Shown: in pieces, positions 1-7,945 of the stretch | Layout: each line of letters begins with the position of its first letter | How positions within the stretch are numbered: the first letter of the stretch is position 1 | DNA from: Weissella muntiaci | GTDB lineage: Bacteria; Bacillota; Bacilli; Lactobacillales; Lactobacillaceae | Assembly: GCF_008107635.1 (NCBI RefSeq) | Contig: NZ_SDGZ01000004.1 | Location: 1-64,000 of the forward strand | Reading direction: 5' to 3' | Length of the DNA stretch: 64,000 nt | The notes under the pieces: model-generated | The model's database searches: none | What the model was told of the DNA's origin: nothing | What the model saw: only the letters and a program-made list of their open reading frames with translations | Translations under genes and position numbers: made by a program

Positions 1-1
1 T

Positions 2-616
2 AATGTAATTGTTTTTAACCAAGCCGACCGCCTTGAAGATGCAATTAATCAATTAAAATCATTACGTGACAAGACAACCTGGTTGAATAGTAATTCAAAA
101 CGTATTAGTACGATGAATAACCAAATTAGGTTCTTAAACATTAAGCGAAATAATATTCTAGATGAAGAATATAAACAACTTGCGCATCAACTTTTAGATA
201 ATAACAACGTAGTTGTGTTAGAAAATCTTGATTCTAAAGACATGCGGTCTGTCAAAAGAACTAACAAAGCTGCTAATCGTAAATTAGCTAAAGTAAAACC
301 GTATGCATTGCAGTTTTTCATAACATCATTAGCAAATAAAACTGGTAAAACTCTAGTTAAAGTTGATGCGTACAAAACATCTCAAGTTGAATATGGTACT
401 GAATTTGAACAAAAACACAAATTATATGAAAAAATTGAATTATCAAATGGTGAAATAGTTCGTGGTTGGAAATCACTTACTGGCGATAATTCAATTGTAA
501 TTCGTGATCTAAACGCCGCTAAAAACATCTTAGCTTGGGGTGTGAACCCTGAAAAACACATTAAATTAAAAGACTACCCAAACCTAAAGCCAAGTAGTCT
601 AGTATCAGTAAATTAG
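2..616 (+). CDS. tnpB: RNA-guided endonuclease TnpB / IS605 OrfB-type protein, C-terminal part
   Basis: The frame is open from the first bases of the window, so the gene is cut at its 5' side and about 204 codons are visible. The RuvC-II block reads VVVLENLDS with the catalytic Glu. The RuvC-III block reads IRDLNAAKNI with the catalytic Asp. Between them, TnpB proteins usually carry a zinc ribbon of two CxxC pairs after a TSQ motif. Here TSQ is present but followed by VEYGTEF, and the second pair is replaced by GWKSLTGDN, so no cysteine remains. The family role is RNA-guided DNA cleavage that helps retain the transposon. Activity here is uncertain because the N-terminus is unseen and the ribbon is altered. 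Confidence 0.85.
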   Translation, partial: NVIVFNQADRLEDAINQLKSLRDKTTWLNSNSKRISTMNNQIRFLNIKRNNILDEEYKQLAHQLLDNNNVVVLENLDSKDMRSVKRTNKAANRKLAKVKPYALQFFITSLANKTGKTLVKVDAYKTSQVEYGTEFEQKHKLYEKIELSNGEIVRGWKSLTGDNSIVIRDLNAAKNILAWGVNPEKHIKLKDYPNLKPSSLVSVN

Positions 617-841
617 TAATAATATGGGCGTGACAGAACCTTGTCGTCCTTAAAGACTATAAGAATTAACCATTTGCGTATCAGTCTGAGCATGCAAAAT
701 GACTGCGATTTGGTTAATTGAGTTCCGCTTTTGGAAACCACTACGTAAGTAGTGCATTGTCTAAACGTTTTGGTGAATTAGAATTACTGTTTAGTAATTA
801 GAATCGCCGAATCCCGTGACTTTAGTCATGGGAGAGTTCAA
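617..841 (+). ncRNA. Putative TnpB guide RNA (omegaRNA/reRNA) scaffold and IS right end
   Basis: This 225-base stretch after tnpB has no reading frame but several hairpins: TTCC/GGAA arms around 723-736, CACTAC/GTAGTG at 739-754, AATTACT/AGTAATT at 782-799, and the right-end stem at 813-821/824-832. In IS605-type elements the tnpB 3' end and right end are transcribed as the guide RNA, with the guide taken from the flanking DNA. That role is inferred from position and structure. The guide would then begin near 842, just upstream of the tRNA-Arg gene. Confidence 0.5.
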
Positions 842-872
842 TGACGTAAGTGATGAACTTGGAAAATAAAGC

Positions 873-901
873 TTGCATCACTTTGAGATCGGGTGTAAGA
901 T
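873..901 (+). promoter_or_regulatory. Promoter of tRNA-Arg
   Basis: TTGCAT at 873-878 and TAAGAT at 896-901 are separated by 17 bases, a good sigma-A pattern ending 29 bases before the tRNA. A further hairpin (ATCTTCGT at 903-910, ACGAAGAT at 921-928) would lie in the 5' leader removed by RNase P. Confidence 0.55.
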
Positions 902-930
902 TATCTTCGTTGTTAAAAGCACGAAGATTT

Positions 931-1004
931 GCACCTATAGCGCAATTGGATAGAGTGTCTGACTACGAATCAGAAGGTTGCAGGTTCGAGTCCTGCTAGG
1001 TGCA
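931..1004 (+). tRNA. tRNA-Arg (anticodon ACG)
   Basis: The sequence folds as a cloverleaf. The acceptor arms GCACCTA (931-937) and TAGGTGC (997-1003) pair, A1004 is the discriminator, the anticodon loop is CTACGAA (963-969) with ACG at 965-967, and the T-arm contains GGTTCGAGTCC. CCA is not encoded. ACG is normally edited to ICG and reads CGU, CGC and CGA. The IS right end lies only about 90 bases upstream. Confidence 0.95.
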
Positions 1005-1011
1005 TAATTAA

Positions 1012-1044
1012 AAGAGCTGAGCGCTAAGGTGCTCAGCTCTTTTG
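1012..1044 (+). terminator. Intrinsic terminator of tRNA-Arg
   Basis: An 11-bp stem (AAGAGCTGAGC at 1012-1022 with GCTCAGCTCTT at 1031-1041) is followed by a T-rich tail. Confidence 0.85.
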
Positions 1045-1059
1045 TTTTATAGGGATTAC

Positions 1060-1088
1060 TTGCATTTATGCCAGATGTAGCCTATACT
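1060..1088 (+). promoter_or_regulatory. Promoter of the rimP-nusA-infB operon
   Basis: TTGCAT at 1060-1065 and TATACT at 1083-1088 are spaced by 17 bases. Transcription would start near 1095, giving an untranslated leader of about 100 bases before rimP that contains a terminator hairpin. Confidence 0.65.
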
Positions 1089-1118
1089 TAACTATGTTAT
1101 TAATAAGCTCATGAATGT

Positions 1119-1155
1119 GAGTGGCCGTCTTTTTAGATTGGCCGCTCCTTTTTTT
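1119..1155 (+). terminator. Leader terminator (possible attenuator) upstream of rimP
   Basis: GAGTGGCC (1119-1126) pairs with GGCCGCTC (1140-1147), followed by seven Ts (1149-1155). It lies between the promoter and rimP, so full-length operon mRNA must read through it. Because the operon encodes the termination factor NusA, an autoregulatory attenuator is a reasonable inference. No clear competing antiterminator stem was seen. Confidence 0.7.
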
Positions 1156-1193
1156 GGAGTTTTACCTAGTTAGCAAAAGTGAAGGGAGGAAAT

Positions 1194-1880
1194 ATGGCAA
1201 ATGTTGTAGAAACCGTTAAGGATATTCTAACCACTGACCTAGCAACGCGCGGGTTTGTGTTGTGGGATGTGCTTTACGAGAAGCAAGATACCGACATGGT
1301 ATTGCGGGTACTTGTTGATCGTCAGACGGGAGCAATTACGATGGACGATCTAGTAATGTTGACTGAGTTGATCGGTGAACAATTAGACGCAATTCAACCC
1401 GATCCATTCCCAGAAGCATATCTGATGGACGTTTCATCACCGGGCGCAGAGCGTACCTTGAAGCGACCAGAAGATTTTGCTTGGGCCCTTGAAAAGACAA
1501 TTCGATTAGAACTTACAGAAGCGCTAGACGGCGTGACATCTTTTGAAGGAGAGCTAGTTAAAAGTGATGAGCAAGGTTTGACATTGGCAGTGTCTGCTAA
1601 AGGCAAGCGTAAGCTGATCGAGGTATCGCTAGTTCAAGTTCAAACTGCCCAATTGGCGATTAGTCAAAGTCGAGTGTTAACAACTCCAGAAGATTTTGCT
1701 TGGGCAACCAACAAAATGATTCATGTTTCGACTTATCAAAAGATTGACGGCGTAAAAGATTTCACTGGTGAGTTAACTGATGTTGACGAGACAAGTTTAG
1801 AATTAACGACAGATGATGAACAAGTAATCAAAATTCCGCGAACTGTAATTGCACAGGCACGGCAGGCAAACGATTTCTAG
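1194..1880 (+). CDS. rimP: Ribosome maturation factor RimP with duplicated C-terminal domain
   Basis: RimP binds the 30S subunit and helps late assembly. The start is ATG 1194, set by AGGGAGGAAAT directly upstream; a GTG 15 bases earlier is less likely. The protein has 228 residues against about 155 for typical RimP. Residues 1-90 are the N-terminal domain, ending in the family hallmark DVSSPGAER. Residues 91-155 are the SH3-like C-terminal domain. Residues 164-228 repeat it: RPEDFAWALEK is matched by TPEDFAWATNK, DGVTSFEGEL by DGVKDFTGEL, and so on. The two copies are offset by 73 residues and still share 20 identical bases at their starts. It is the first gene of the nusA-infB operon. The RimP call is firm; the effect of the extra domain is unknown. 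Confidence 0.93.
   Translation: MANVVETVKDILTTDLATRGFVLWDVLYEKQDTDMVLRVLVDRQTGAITMDDLVMLTELIGEQLDAIQPDPFPEAYLMDVSSPGAERTLKRPEDFAWALEKTIRLELTEALDGVTSFEGELVKSDEQGLTLAVSAKGKRKLIEVSLVQVQTAQLAISQSRVLTTPEDFAWATNKMIHVSTYQKIDGVKDFTGELTDVDETSLELTTDDEQVIKIPRTVIAQARQANDF
1467..1705 (+). repeat. Intragenic duplication inside rimP
   Basis: Bases 1467-1486 and 1686-1705 are identical and mark the beginnings of two copies of the RimP C-terminal domain, 219 bases (73 codons) apart in the same frame. The rest of the copies has diverged at DNA level but stays alignable as protein. Confidence 0.85.
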
Positions 1881-1899
1881 TTTTTAATGGAGAACCCAA

Positions 1900-3081
1900 A
1901 TGAGTAAGGATTTATTATTAGCTCTTGATGCACTTGAAGAAGAAAAAGGGATTAAGACTGAAGTTCTAGTTGACGCAATTGAAACAGCGCTAACTAAGGC
2001 TTATCAAAAGAACTACGATGAGGCTGAAAACGTTGAAGTTGAGTTTGATCGTAAAAAAGGTAATATCAAAGTCTATGCAGTTAAAAAGGTTGTCAGTGAT
2101 GCTGATGACTTGGTTGACCCATATGATGAAGTATCACTTGAGGATGCACAAGAAATTAACCGCGCCTATGAAGTTGGCGATGAAATTCGCTTTGAAGTAA
2201 CGCCTTCAGATTTCGGTCGGTTAGCTGCTCAAACAGCTAAGCAAATTATCATGCAAAAGGTTCGTGAAGCTGAGCGTGAGATCGTTTATACGAAATTTGC
2301 TGAATATGAAAATGAAGTTATTACTGGTGAAGTTGAGCGCCAAGATAACCGTTATCTTTACATGATCCTACCAGGCAATCAATTTGCAGCAATGAAGCCA
2401 CAGGATCAAATGCCAAATGAGATGTACCGAATGGGCGATAAGATTAAGGTTTTGGTCTCAGCGGTTGAAAATAATGCAAAGGGACCACAAGTCTTCGTCT
2501 CACGGACTCATCCTGACTTGGTTAAGCGCCTCTTTGAAGCTGAAGTACCAGAAGTTTATGATGGTACTGTTGAGATCAAGTCAATTGCTCGCGAGGCCGG
2601 TGATCGGGCAAAGGTTGCGGTTTACTCAAATAACAGCAACCTTGATGCTGTTGGTACAATGGTTGGTCAACGTGGTGCACGTGTTCAGGCTGTTGTAAAT
2701 GAGCTTTCTGGTGAAAACATGGATATCGTTGAATGGACGGAGGATCCAGCTCAGTTCATCATCAATGCTTTGTCACCAGCCGAGGTTGTTGATGTGATCT
2801 TTGATCCAACGAATGACAAGGTTGTTACAGTCTTAGTACCGGACTATCAATTATCACTTGCGATTGGTAAGAAGGGGCAAAACGCCCGTCTTGCGGCTCG
2901 CTTGACGAATTTCAAGATTGATATCAAGCCAGAATCAGAGCGTGAAAACGTTGAAGCCGGTATGCTACATAAGGAAACTCAACAAGCAACTGCTCCAACC
3001 GTTGATGCAAACACAGATGCTGAATTGCCAGATTTGGATGAAGTTGAGGCAGCGTTGGATAGTAAGTTTGACGAAGAATAA
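1900..3081 (+). CDS. nusA: Transcription termination/antitermination factor NusA
   Basis: NusA binds RNA polymerase and nascent RNA and modulates pausing, termination and antitermination. The 393-residue protein has the N-terminal polymerase-binding domain (about 1-125), an S1 domain (about 130-200, beginning VITGEVERQD), and two KH domains (about 225-345, containing GTMVGQRGARVQAV and LAIGKKGQNARLAARL). A short acidic tail follows (about 350-393). It lacks the extra acidic repeats of enterobacterial NusA, as is usual in Firmicutes. It starts 19 bases after rimP with a TGGAGAA ribosome binding site. It may control the leader terminator at 1119-1155. Confidence 0.97.
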   Translation: MSKDLLLALDALEEEKGIKTEVLVDAIETALTKAYQKNYDEAENVEVEFDRKKGNIKVYAVKKVVSDADDLVDPYDEVSLEDAQEINRAYEVGDEIRFEVTPSDFGRLAAQTAKQIIMQKVREAEREIVYTKFAEYENEVITGEVERQDNRYLYMILPGNQFAAMKPQDQMPNEMYRMGDKIKVLVSAVENNAKGPQVFVSRTHPDLVKRLFEAEVPEVYDGTVEIKSIAREAGDRAKVAVYSNNSNLDAVGTMVGQRGARVQAVVNELSGENMDIVEWTEDPAQFIINALSPAEVVDVIFDPTNDKVVTVLVPDYQLSLAIGKKGQNARLAARLTNFKIDIKPESERENVEAGMLHKETQQATAPTVDANTDAELPDLDEVEAALDSKFDEE

Positions 3082-3092
3082 GAGGTAGGCTG

Positions 3093-3392
3093 ATGGCAAC
3101 ACGTAAGATTCCTATGCGCAAAGACATTGTAACCGGTGAAATGGTTCCAAAGCAGGATTTAGTCCGAATTGTACGTACGCCTGAGGGTGAAGTACAACTT
3201 GATCCAACCAACCGGGCTAATGGACGTGGTGCCTATATCTCATTGGATGTTAAGGTCGCAAAATTAGCGAAAAAGAAGCGTACATTTGATCGGGCCTTCA
3301 GTGTGAAATTAACTGATGACTTTTACGATGAATTAATCGCTTATGTCGATCACCAGCAAGCCCGAAAGGAATTGTTTGGGGATGGAAAATAA
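3093..3392 (+). CDS. ylxR: YlxR/RnpM family RNA-binding protein (DUF448)
   Basis: This 99-residue basic protein has the family signature RKIPMRKD near the N-terminus and the RGAYIS block around residue 50. YlxR proteins occur between nusA and infB in most Firmicutes. In Bacillus subtilis the protein has been reported to bind and modulate RNase P, hence the name RnpM. The start at 3093 follows an AGAGGTAGG ribosome binding site 11 bases after nusA. The end overlaps the next gene by 11 bases. Confidence 0.93.
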   Translation: MATRKIPMRKDIVTGEMVPKQDLVRIVRTPEGEVQLDPTNRANGRGAYISLDVKVAKLAKKKRTFDRAFSVKLTDDFYDELIAYVDHQQARKELFGDGK

Positions 3393-3687
3393 ACAAAAAT
3401 TACTGAATTTATTAGGTTTAGCACGCCGAGCTGGTAAGTTAGTTACTGGTGAAGAGATGGTCCTAAGTGCGGTCCGTTCAAACAAAGCGAATCTCGTTTT
3501 CTTTGCTCAAGATGGTGGTGCTAGTAGTAAAAAGAAATTTACAGATAAAACCAACAGTTACGATGTAGCATTTATAACTGCTCTAACACGTCAAGAACTT
3601 GCTGATGCAACTGGTTTGGCAAGAACGGTAATTGCAGTTGCGGATCGTGGCTTCGCAAAGAAAATGCGAGAGTATCTGGAACTTTAA
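3382..3687 (+). CDS. ylxQ: L7Ae/L30e-family ribosomal protein-like YlxQ
   Basis: The product is a 101-residue L7Ae-fold protein beginning [20 protein letters not shown]. The LARRAGKL block and the later [16 protein letters not shown] stretch fit the YlxQ group that binds kink-turn RNA. I start it at ATG 3382, inside the last codons of ylxR and preceded by a purine-rich AAGGAATTGTTTGGGG. The longer frame from 3343 would add 13 residues that do not fit the family. The overlap suggests translational coupling with ylxR. Confidence 0.9.
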   Translation: MENKQKLLNLLGLARRAGKLVTGEEMVLSAVRSNKANLVFFAQDGGASSKKKFTDKTNSYDVAFITALTRQELADATGLARTVIAVADRGFAKKMREYLEL

Positions 3688-3698
3688 GGAGGATTCGC

Positions 3699-5936
3699 AT
3701 GACAAAACGTATTTACGAATTAGCTAAAGAACTAAATGTTCCTTCAAAAAATTTGGTGGAGGCCGCAGAAAAGGCCGGCATTAACGTAAAGAATCATATG
3801 TCAACAATTGATGAAAAGGCGGAAAAGACTCTGACTGATAGTGTAAAAAAGCCAGCTGATAAGCCAGCTGCACCAAAAAAAGCTGAAACCAAGGCTGTGG
3901 AACCTAAGAAGGCCCCACAAAATAACCCTCAGCGAAATAATGAAACTGAAACCGAATATAAGCCTCGTGGAAACCGGAATACGCAAAGCAACACGAATAA
4001 TAATGCGCGTGGTGGTCGTACCGGTAACCAACAAGGAAATAACAATGCCCGTGGTGGTCGTAACAACAACCAAGGTGGCAATAACAATTTCCGTGGTAAA
4101 AAAGGTAAGCGCAATAGCCGGAATAACAACCGGAATGAAAACCGTCCAGCACCAACAGTTCGTAAGGACCAACCATTGCCAGAAACTTTGGTTTACTCTA
4201 CTGGAATGAACGTGCAGGATATTGCTAAGTTGATCCACCGTGATGCAACTGAAATCATTAAGAAGTTGTTCATGCTAGGTGTGATGGTTAACCAAAACCA
4301 GTCGCTTGATGATGACACAATTGAAGTATTGGCAGCCGATTATGGTATCAATGCTGAGAAGAAGGTCGAAGTCGATATTACTGATTTGGACAAGTTCTTT
4401 GAAGAGGAAGAAACTAACACCGATGGACTTGTTCAACGGGCACCAGTTGTTACTATCATGGGACACGTCGATCATGGTAAGACAACTTTGCTGGATTATC
4501 TACGAAACTCACACATTACGGATGGTGAAGCTGGTGGAATCACCCAACATATCGGTGCTTATCGGGTTAAGACCGAAGATGGTCGCTTGGTAACATTCTT
4601 GGATACACCTGGACACGCGGCCTTTACGGCAATGCGTGCACGTGGAGCTGATATTACTGATATCACTATTCTAGTTGTTGCAGCGGATGATGGTGTTATG
4701 CCACAGACAATCGAAGCAATTAACCACGCAAAGGCAGCTAAGACGCCAATTATCGTGGCAGTTAACAAGATTGATAAGCCAGGGGCAAATCCTGAAAGTG
4801 TTATCAACCAATTAATGCAGTTTGAATTGATTCCTGAAGAGTATGGTGGAGACACGATCTTCGTTAATATTTCAGCCAAGTTCGGTCAAAATATTGATGA
4901 ATTACTTGATATGGTTCTTTTGCAAGCTGATGTTTTGGAATTGCAAGCAAACCCTGATCAACGAGCAGCCGGTTCAGTAATCGAAGCACGTTTGGACAAG
5001 GGTCGTGGAACTGTTGCAACGGTCTTGGTTCAACAAGGAACAATGCACATTGGTGATCCAATTGTTGTTGGAAACACCTTTGGTAAGGTTCGAACAATGA
5101 CTAATGATCGTGGTCGTCGGATTAAGGAAGCTTTGCCATCAACACCAGTTGAGATTACTGGGTTGAATGATGTGCCTTCTGCAGGTGACCGTTTCGTGGT
5201 CTTTGAAGATGAGAAGACTGCACGTGCCGCTGGTGAAGAGCGTGCCAAGCGGGCGTTGTTGGCTGAGCGAAACCGGAATAATGTTGTTTCTGTTTCCGAT
5301 TTGTTTAACAAGATGGCTGAGAAGCAAATGAAGTCTGTCCCAGTTATCATTAAGGCCGACGTACAAGGATCAGTGGAAGCATTGGCTGGTTCATTCCGTA
5401 AGATCGATGTTGAAGGTGTTAAGGTTGATATCTTGCACACTGCTGTTGGAGCAATCAATGAGTCAGATATTACTTTGGCTGAAGCTTCAGGGGCAATCAT
5501 TATTGGATTCAACGTGCGTCCTACGCCACAAGCCAAGCAACAAGCTGATTCTGATAAGGTCGATATTCGTCTACACTCAGTTATCTATAATGCGATTGAC
5601 GAAATTGAAGCTGCGATGAAGGGGCAACTTGATCCTGAATTTGAGGAGCGTGTTGTTGGTACTGCCGACATCCGTGAGTTGTTCAAGGTTTCAAAGGTTG
5701 GAACGATTGTTGGTGGAATGGTAACATCTGGAAAGATTACTCGTAATTCATCTGTTCGTTTGATCCGTGAGGGAATCGTTATCTATGATGGTAAGCTTGG
5801 CTCATTGCGTCGTTACAAGGATGACGTTAAGGAAGTTAAGAATGGTTACGACTTCGGTTTGACGATTGAGAATTATAACGATGAAAAGATTGGCGATACT
5901 TTGGAAGCCTACGAAATGGTTGAAATTCCACGTTAA
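3699..5936 (+). CDS. infB: Translation initiation factor IF-2
   Basis: IF-2 is the GTPase that brings initiator tRNA to the 30S subunit and promotes subunit joining. The 745-residue protein has an IF2-N domain (about 1-50), a low-complexity Asn/Arg/Gly-rich linker (about 65-150), a second IF2-N domain, and the GTPase domain with G1 GHVDHGKT at 255-262, G3 DTPGHA near 302 and G4 NKID at 356-359. Beta-barrel and C-terminal initiator-tRNA-binding domains follow. The ribosome binding site AAGGAGG lies just before ATG 3699. The linker's repeated [13 protein letters not shown] units are species-variable sequence, likely disordered and RNA-contacting. Confidence 0.98.
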   Translation: MTKRIYELAKELNVPSKNLVEAAEKAGINVKNHMSTIDEKAEKTLTDSVKKPADKPAAPKKAETKAVEPKKAPQNNPQRNNETETEYKPRGNRNTQSNTNNNARGGRTGNQQGNNNARGGRNNNQGGNNNFRGKKGKRNSRNNNRNENRPAPTVRKDQPLPETLVYSTGMNVQDIAKLIHRDATEIIKKLFMLGVMVNQNQSLDDDTIEVLAADYGINAEKKVEVDITDLDKFFEEEETNTDGLVQRAPVVTIMGHVDHGKTTLLDYLRNSHITDGEAGGITQHIGAYRVKTEDGRLVTFLDTPGHAAFTAMRARGADITDITILVVAADDGVMPQTIEAINHAKAAKTPIIVAVNKIDKPGANPESVINQLMQFELIPEEYGGDTIFVNISAKFGQNIDELLDMVLLQADVLELQANPDQRAAGSVIEARLDKGRGTVATVLVQQGTMHIGDPIVVGNTFGKVRTMTNDRGRRIKEALPSTPVEITGLNDVPSAGDRFVVFEDEKTARAAGEERAKRALLAERNRNNVVSVSDLFNKMAEKQMKSVPVIIKADVQGSVEALAGSFRKIDVEGVKVDILHTAVGAINESDITLAEASGAIIIGFNVRPTPQAKQQADSDKVDIRLHSVIYNAIDEIEAAMKGQLDPEFEERVVGTADIRELFKVSKVGTIVGGMVTSGKITRNSSVRLIREGIVIYDGKLGSLRRYKDDVKEVKNGYDFGLTIENYNDEKIGDTLEAYEMVEIPR

Positions 5937-5971
5937 TCTTTGATTGAACAGCTTAAAAAAGGGGACAAGCA

Positions 5972-6328
5972 ATGGCACAACAAAATTTTCGCGTTGGGCG
6001 CTTGGAACAAGAAATTCAACGTGAAGTAAATGATATTCTACTAAAGCGTGTTCGTGATCCACGGGTCGAGTCAGTTACTGTAACAGGTGTTGAAGTTACA
6101 GGTGACTTGCAACAAGCAAAAATATTTTATTCTGTAATGTCTGAACTAGCTTCGGTTAATCAAAAGGCAGCGGCTGGTTTAGAGGCCGCCACCGGCCTAA
6201 TTCGCCGTGAACTTGGTAGCAGAATTCGGATTTATAAGACGCCTGAATTAACCTTTGTGAAGGATGAATCAGTGGCTTATGGAAATAAGATTGATGATTT
6301 AATTCGTAAGATGCACGAAGATAATTAA
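5972..6328 (+). CDS. rbfA: Ribosome-binding factor A
   Basis: RbfA is a small KH-fold protein needed for 16S 5'-end maturation in the 30S subunit. The 118-residue protein starts with FRVGRLEQEIQREVNDIL and contains KTPELTFVKDESV near the C-terminus, both typical. It is the last gene of the operon, 35 bases after infB, with ribosome binding site AGGGGA, and is followed by a very strong terminator. Confidence 0.96.
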   Translation: MAQQNFRVGRLEQEIQREVNDILLKRVRDPRVESVTVTGVEVTGDLQQAKIFYSVMSELASVNQKAAAGLEAATGLIRRELGSRIRIYKTPELTFVKDESVAYGNKIDDLIRKMHEDN

Positions 6329-6337
6329 AATTAAGAT

Positions 6338-6390
6338 TGAGGGCTAATTAAATGGTATTTGATACCGTTTAATTAGCCCTCATTTTTTTT
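6338..6390 (+). terminator. Terminator of the rimP-rbfA operon
   Basis: A 15-bp perfect stem (6338-6352 with 6368-6382) encloses a second small GGTAT/ATACC hairpin and is followed by eight Ts. Confidence 0.95.
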
Positions 6391-6492
6391 GCCTAACATC
6401 GCGCTTGATGTGTTAAAATCGTTTTGGACAGATTATATCAATATGATTTAAATCAGTCTAACTTTATGAACGAGAGAGCAGAGGATAGTACA

Positions 6493-6801
6493 ATGAAGCA
6501 ATTTATGATTTTATACGTCGCAGATGGATCGGCAGAGCAGCATTTTGATGCGATGCAGCCCGAGGCAATTGAGGCGATGACCGCCGCCTGGAACGATTGG
6601 GCGCAAAAGGCTGGTGCGGCCTTAGTTGACTTTGGTAATCCAACAATGGCAGTCGGTAATACACAACCAGGAATTGGCGGCTATTCATTTTTACAGGCTG
6701 AGTCGCTTGAGGATTTAAATACGGTATTGGTTGACCATCCGCATACAGCAATGGGCGGCAAGATTGACATTTACGAAGTAATACCGGCTCCAGGGATGTA
6801 A
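6493..6801 (+). CDS. YCII-like (dimeric alpha/beta barrel) small protein
   Basis: The 102-residue product begins MKQFMILYVADGSAEQHFDAM and has the size and pattern of YCII-related proteins: a beta strand at the start, a glycine-rich middle (GIGGYSFLQAESLEDL) and a final strand with HTAMGGKIDIYEV. Such proteins form small dimeric ferredoxin-like barrels of largely unknown function. The start is ATG 6493, supported by GAGGATAG seven bases upstream; the longer frame adds 23 unlikely residues. It sits alone between two terminator/promoter boundaries and is probably monocistronic. Confidence 0.7.
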   Translation: MKQFMILYVADGSAEQHFDAMQPEAIEAMTAAWNDWAQKAGAALVDFGNPTMAVGNTQPGIGGYSFLQAESLEDLNTVLVDHPHTAMGGKIDIYEVIPAPGM

Positions 6802-6805
6802 GGTA

Positions 6806-6834
6806 TTCGATTTAGAGTGAATTTGTGCTAAAAT
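6806..6834 (+). promoter_or_regulatory. Likely promoter of truB
   Basis: TTCGAT at 6806-6811 and TAAAAT at 6829-6834 are 17 bases apart, 45 bases before truB. The -35 box is weak. Confidence 0.45.
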
Positions 6835-6879
6835 ATTAGCCATGAATAAAACGATAGTTAAGTTGAGGGCGTAGTTAAT

Positions 6880-7791
6880 ATGGATGGAATTTTACCGGTA
6901 TATAAACCAGTGGGCATGACTAGCCACGATGTAGTGTTCAAGCTACGCAAGATATTGCACATGAAGAAGATTGGACATGCTGGTACGCTTGATCCAAATG
7001 TTGATGGAGTCTTACCAATTGCATTAGGGAAGGCAACTAAGACGATTGAGTTTTTACAGGCCGCTGGGAAAACATATACCGGTGAGGTTACACTTGGTTT
7101 TGCAACTACAACTGAGGACTTAGATGGTGAAATCATCGAAAAAACGCCGTTAGTAAAGCCCTTTTCGGCTGAGCAAATCGCGACGGCAATGACTAAGTTA
7201 ACTGGGCCAATTACTCAGATTCCACCAATGTACTCGGCGGTTAAAGTCAATGGGCGGCGGTTATACGATTATGCGCGGGCTGGCGAAACGGTTGAGCGAC
7301 CAGTACGGCAAGCGGTAATTTATGAATTTGAGCGTATTTCGGATTTAGAGTTTAGCCCACAGGATGGCCTACAAAAGTTTAGGTTCAAAGCGGTTGTATC
7401 TAAAGGAACTTACATTCGGACATTGGCAGTTGATCTTGGCCGTGAACTCGGTGTGGCGGCTGTTATGAGTCAGTTAACGCGTCAAAGTGCTGGTGGTTAT
7501 GATCTGAGTGCTACGCACACACTGGCAGAGTTGGCAGAACGAATGGAGCTTCAAGATACGCTCGGTGATTGGTTGCAACCACTAGGTACCGCATTGCAGG
7601 AGTTACCACATTATCAGTTAACGGAAGCGGAGTTTGAACGTGTTCAACATGGTATGGGACTACCAGCACAGATCAATCTTGATTTAGTGGATCAGTTGGT
7701 CTTAACCTATAATGCGGACACGAAGTCCGTTTATACTTGGCAGGAAGAAAAGCAACAATATCGGCCATATCGACAATTGAATCTAGATTAA
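6880..7791 (+). CDS. truB: tRNA pseudouridine(55) synthase
   Basis: TruB makes pseudouridine 55 in the T-loop of tRNAs. The 303-residue protein begins MDGILPVYKPVGMTSHDVV. The catalytic motif HAGTLDPNVDGVL places the nucleophilic Asp at residue 38, and the RNA-binding C-terminal domain follows. truB usually sits directly downstream of rbfA, often with ribF. Here it is separated by a YCII-like gene, has its own promoter and ends at its own terminator, and ribF is not adjacent. Confidence 0.96.
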   Translation: MDGILPVYKPVGMTSHDVVFKLRKILHMKKIGHAGTLDPNVDGVLPIALGKATKTIEFLQAAGKTYTGEVTLGFATTTEDLDGEIIEKTPLVKPFSAEQIATAMTKLTGPITQIPPMYSAVKVNGRRLYDYARAGETVERPVRQAVIYEFERISDLEFSPQDGLQKFRFKAVVSKGTYIRTLAVDLGRELGVAAVMSQLTRQSAGGYDLSATHTLAELAERMELQDTLGDWLQPLGTALQELPHYQLTEAEFERVQHGMGLPAQINLDLVDQLVLTYNADTKSVYTWQEEKQQYRPYRQLNLD

Positions 7792-7795
7792 TTGG

Positions 7796-7829
7796 AAAGC
7801 CTCTAAATATTATTTAGAGGCTTTTTTTT
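7796..7829 (+). terminator. Terminator of truB
   Basis: A 12-bp perfect stem (7796-7807 with 7813-7824) runs directly into a T tract. Confidence 0.93.
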
Positions 7830-7888
7830 ATGAATGTGAGTAATTCTGAGTCGTTTAAATCCCCTATATAAAAAAAGTCATAAACTTA

Positions 7889-7917
7889 TTTACAAATGGC
7901 TCGAATGGCAGTATTAT
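7889..7917 (+). promoter_or_regulatory. Promoter of the acyl-CoA dehydrogenase-etf operon
   Basis: TTTACA at 7889-7894 and TATTAT at 7912-7917 are separated by 17 bases, ending 28 bases before the first start codon. Confidence 0.6.
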
Positions 7918-7945
7918 AGTGATGAAATTAACAAGGAGAAACATT

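Larger units (their letters stand above)
1..841 (+). mobile_element. 3' part of an IS200/IS605-family element (tnpB side)
   Basis: The left edge of the window cuts the element, so its left end and any tnpA are not visible. The visible part is the tnpB 3' half, a structured untranslated stretch, and a right-end hairpin at 813-832 followed by TTCAA at 837-841, the usual architecture of an IS605-type right end. The tnpB segment looks more AT-rich than the translation genes that follow, which fits acquired DNA. The exact right boundary is inferred from the hairpin and the TTCAA tetranucleotide context and has not been tested against an empty site. Confidence 0.8.

Noticed and set aside
3801-4238. 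Several long minus-strand frames inside infB
   Set aside because: They are shadows of the repetitive Asn/Arg/Gly-coding linker of IF-2, where the opposite strand happens to lack stops.
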